Below are positions 12,268 through 14,754 of a DNA stretch of 14,754 nucleotides, in pieces (position 1 is the first letter of the stretch; each line of letters starts with the position of its first letter). The stretch is from Acholeplasmataceae bacterium UBA4853 (GTDB lineage Bacteria; Bacillota_I; Bacilli_A; Acholeplasmatales; Acholeplasmataceae). A program made the position numbers and the translations under genes. The notes below the pieces were generated by a model that was not told where the DNA came from, did no database searches, and saw only the letters and a program-made list of their open reading frames with translations. Location of the stretch: positions 92,751-107,504 of the forward strand of contig DHEJ01000003.1 of the NCBI GenBank assembly GCA_002399815.1, in the 5' to 3' direction.

Positions 12268-14274
12268 ATGAATATAAATAACGTAATTGATAGTATCGTT
12301 ACAATTTCTAACAATATGTTTATTTTGCTTATACTCTTATTTTTATATGCTACAACCAATTATGAGATTGATAAAAAGATTACAATTAGGTCTGTATTAT
12401 TAGGCTTGGTTATCGGTTTGGTTGCTATTTTTATGATGAGTAATCCGTTTGTTTATGGTGAAGGCATTGTATTTGATCCAAGAAGTATTTTGTTTAGTAT
12501 TTCCGGTGTGTTTTTTGGACCACTTCCAACAATCGTTGGTGGAATCCTTGCTATAGCATTTAGAATTTACATGGGTGGAGTCGGCGTTTATGTTGGTTCA
12601 TTTACAGTCGTCATTAGTGTTTCAATTGGATTTTTGTGGAAATACCTTGTTAGAAAAGTTAATTTTAAAACAATTTTTCTAGAATACTATCTTTTAGGTC
12701 TAATGATTCATATATTAGTTTTTCTTTCTTTTTTAACTTTACCTAATAATCAAGATGTCGCAGCATCCTTAGCTGTTCCATTTATCGGTATATTTCCTGT
12801 AGTAACAATGTTTATAGGTGTTGTTATGCAACAACAAAAAGAACGTATTGTTATGGTTAAACTGAATAAAGCACAGCATTTATTACTACAGTCCTCAATC
12901 GATGCAACAGAAACTATTGAAATTTATTCTATAGACAAAAACTATAATTATTTAACATTTAACGCACTTCATCAAGTTCAAATGCAAAAATATTACAATA
13001 AATCTATTAAAGTAGGAGATAACTTCTTAGAGGTCATCGATAACCCATCGATTAAGAATAGACTAAAACTTTCATGTGATATTGCACTTGGTGGTGAAAA
13101 ACTTAAAACAGTTGTTAAACTTTTTCCTGATAAAGATAAATTTATTGAGGAATATTTCATGCCAATAGAACGTGGTAAAGAGATTATTGGTTTAACGATT
13201 TTTACTAAGGATATTACTGAACAAAAACAACATGAAACATCTATTACAATAATGAATTATTATGATGCAATGACTAACATCTATAATCGTAGATTTTTTC
13301 AAGAAAAAATTGATGAACTTAGTTTAAAAGAAGAAATGGGTGTTGCCATTGTCATGTGTGATGTCAATGGACTTAAATTAATTAATGATGCTTTTGGACA
13401 TCATATAGGTGATGAATTACTTATCAGTGTTGCTCAAAAATTAGAATCATCATTTAAAGATTTAGGATTTGTTTGTCGTATTGGCGGTGATGAATTTGTC
13501 GTAGTTATTCCTAATTTATCAAATCAAGAAGTAGTTTCAATTATGGAAGACGTTCAACAATCAATAGAAAAAGATAAAGAGCAACTCATCACTGTATCTA
13601 TTTCATATGGTGTAGCAATTAGAAATCAAGGAGAATCATTGGAGCAAACTATTAAAAACGCCGAAGAAGAAATGTATAAACATAAGCTATTTGAACTCAA
13701 TTCACATAGAAGTGAGTTTATAAAAACTATTTTGAATACATTGCATGAGAAAAATCCTAGAGAACAAGCACACTCAATTCGTGTATCTACTATATGTACT
13801 GAAATTGGTAAACAACTCGGTATGAAAAAAAGTGAGTTAAACTTACTTGAAGCAATTTCTTCACTGCATGATATTGGAAAGATTGCTATTGATGAAGCGA
13901 TATTGAATAAACCAGGAAAACTTACACCTGAGGAGTGGGATGTTATAAAAAAACATCCAGAAATTGGTTACAGAATTATCTCAACTGCACCTGAATATTA
14001 TGAGATTGCTGAAGATATATTATCTCACCATGAACACTTTAATGGTAAGGGTTATCCAAGAGGATTAAAAGCTGATGAAATTCCTCTAAGAGCTAGAATT
14101 ATTTCAATTGCTGATGCATTTGATGCTATGATATCTAGAAGAACATATAGAGAACCGATGACTAAAGAAGCTGCAATCAATGAAATCAAACGTTGTAGTG
14201 GTACTCAATTTGATCCGGAATTGGTAACTATTTTCGAATCTATTATGAGTGATCAAAATATTTCAATTAATTAA
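12268..14274 (+). CDS. 5TMR-LYT / PAS / GGDEF / HD-GYP cyclic-di-GMP signalling protein
   Basis: This 668-residue membrane sensor has an N-terminal multi-helix region (~15-190) carrying the 5TMR-LYT signature FDPRSILFSISGVFFGPLP (69-87) and FRIYMGG (98-104). A PAS-like region follows at ~205-318 (ending FTKDITEQK), then GGDEF at ~330-475 and HD-GYP at ~485-660. The cyclase motif is intact (RIGGDEF, 404-410, with Asp365 as metal ligand), but the RxxD inhibitory site is not seen at the expected place. The phosphodiesterase motifs are intact: HDIGK (534-538), HHEHFNGKGYP (587-597) and GTQFDP (645-650). The protein could thus both make and degrade cyclic-di-GMP, switched by a membrane or PAS signal. 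It is monocistronic. Which activity dominates cannot be read from sequence. Confidence 0.9.
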   Translation: MNINNVIDSIVTISNNMFILLILLFLYATTNYEIDKKITIRSVLLGLVIGLVAIFMMSNPFVYGEGIVFDPRSILFSISGVFFGPLPTIVGGILAIAFRIYMGGVGVYVGSFTVVISVSIGFLWKYLVRKVNFKTIFLEYYLLGLMIHILVFLSFLTLPNNQDVAASLAVPFIGIFPVVTMFIGVVMQQQKERIVMVKLNKAQHLLLQSSIDATETIEIYSIDKNYNYLTFNALHQVQMQKYYNKSIKVGDNFLEVIDNPSIKNRLKLSCDIALGGEKLKTVVKLFPDKDKFIEEYFMPIERGKEIIGLTIFTKDITEQKQHETSITIMNYYDAMTNIYNRRFFQEKIDELSLKEEMGVAIVMCDVNGLKLINDAFGHHIGDELLISVAQKLESSFKDLGFVCRIGGDEFVVVIPNLSNQEVVSIMEDVQQSIEKDKEQLITVSISYGVAIRNQGESLEQTIKNAEEEMYKHKLFELNSHRSEFIKTILNTLHEKNPREQAHSIRVSTICTEIGKQLGMKKSELNLLEAISSLHDIGKIAIDEAILNKPGKLTPEEWDVIKKHPEIGYRIISTAPEYYEIAEDILSHHEHFNGKGYPRGLKADEIPLRARIISIADAFDAMISRRTYREPMTKEAAINEIKRCSGTQFDPELVTIFESIMSDQNISIN

Positions 14275-14282
14275 GTTATAAA

Positions 14283-14310
14283 AAAAGCATTCCTGGGAAG
14301 GAATGCTTTT
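14283..14310. terminator. Bidirectional terminator between convergent genes
   Basis: A 12-bp perfect stem AAAAGCATTCCT / AGGAATGCTTTT with a GGGA loop has A residues on the left and T residues on the right. It can therefore end both the cyclic-di-GMP gene and the convergent LemA gene. Confidence 0.9.
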
Positions 14311-14319
14311 ATCTTTATA

Positions 14320-14754
14320 CTAGAAGAATTTTGATCTTGCTTGTTCTTTAGTTTCTTTGGATACTGAGAAAGGAATTCTAGTTGTATATCCTGACTTAGC
14401 AGCAACCATCATTTTAGTTGGCCAAGCAAAGATATCTTGATTCCATTTTAATACAGTATCGTTATAAACTTCTCTAGCAGCAGTAATTTCTTTTTGTAAA
14501 TAACTGTTTTGTTGCATTGCATCAGCTAAAGTACGTTGAGCTTTTAAATCAGGATATGCTTCAAATGCAACATTGATAGAACGCATAGCTGTATCTAATT
14601 CTGTTTGTACTTGATTTCTGTTTGCTTCATTAGGATGTACGCCAGCTCTAAATGCTGCAACTGATTTCATAACATCTTTATCTAAATCGATAGATTTTTC
14701 TACTATACCGACAACGTTTTGTAATATTTGAACACGTTGTTCCAAGTAGTTATC
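14320..14754 (-). CDS. lemA: LemA family protein, C-terminal part (5' end outside window)
   Basis: The frame is open to the right edge (the last codons on the minus strand are Asp-Asn-Tyr), so the Leu(TTG) codon at 14745 is internal; 144 residues are seen. Features match LemA: helix QRVQILQNVVGIVEKS (the family's R-x-x-L-x-P-N-L-V region), AFEAYPDLKAQRTLADAMQQ, then REVYNDTVLKWNQDIFAWP and the terminal segment GYTTRIPFSV. LemA proteins have one N-terminal membrane helix and an extracytoplasmic (in some cases cytoplasmic) helical bundle; the helix would be in the missing part. Their role is poorly defined. Neighbours on the missing side (often a HtpX-like protease or TPM-domain protein) cannot be seen. 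Confidence 0.9.
   Translation of the reverse strand, partial: DNYLEQRVQILQNVVGIVEKSIDLDKDVMKSVAAFRAGVHPNEANRNQVQTELDTAMRSINVAFEAYPDLKAQRTLADAMQQNSYLQKEITAAREVYNDTVLKWNQDIFAWPTKMMVAAKSGYTTRIPFSVSKETKEQARSKFF

Noticed and set aside
1..14754. Mollicute code with TGA as tryptophan
   Set aside because: TGA ends several genes at ATGA overlaps (for example 1843-1846, 3345-3348, 4070-4073) and tryptophans in the genes read as TGG.

Overview
The window looks like chromosome from a low-GC, wall-less relative of the Firmicutes, most probably an Acholeplasma. Base composition is strongly AT-rich. TGA is used as a true stop (several genes overlap as ATGA) and Trp is TGG, which excludes the Mycoplasma/Spiroplasma code. 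The gene content (quinone-resistance genes, GGDEF/HD-GYP proteins, LemA) goes beyond what minimal mollicutes carry. The genus is inference; another low-GC Firmicute is possible.

Layout. (1) 1-2460, plus strand: a cut-off gene with a C-terminal DUF896/UPF0291-like domain, then a glyoxalase-fold ring-cleaving dioxygenase, a MarR regulator and an alpha/beta hydrolase. The last three are the mhqR/mhqE/mhqD set for quinone and electrophile resistance, closed by a terminator. (2) 2464-5281, plus strand: a tightly overlapping operon of a two-helix membrane protein, a Nudix hydrolase, a cytoplasmic SGNH (CE12-like) esterase and an RNA uracil-5-methyltransferase. (3) 5213-8212: an island-like segment. 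It has a minus-strand two-gene operon (a membrane protein with an IS3 OrfA-type helix-turn-helix N-terminus, coupled to a four-helix partner), a long gene-poor stretch, and a plus-strand MerR regulator coupled to another four-helix protein. It ends in a decayed direct repeat of the methyltransferase 3' end, lying exactly 3,000 bp from the real one, which suggests integration at, or duplication of, that gene end. (4) 8242-12162, plus strand: a ClC anion transporter with a TrkA-C domain, a NiCo (czcD) riboswitch controlling a cation diffusion facilitator, and a ZIP metal importer. (5) 12191-14754: a 5TMR-LYT/PAS/GGDEF/HD-GYP cyclic-di-GMP protein, a bidirectional terminator, and the C-terminal part of a convergent LemA gene running off the right edge.

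How it fits together. The mhq genes form a self-contained stress operon, probably autoregulated by its MarR protein. CDF export under riboswitch control and ZIP uptake are adjacent but separately promoted, giving opposite arms of divalent-metal balance. The most unusual material is in 5213-8212: the transposase-HTH/membrane chimera, a duplicated hairpin family, and the relic gene end. No integrase, CRISPR array, tRNA or rRNA was seen.
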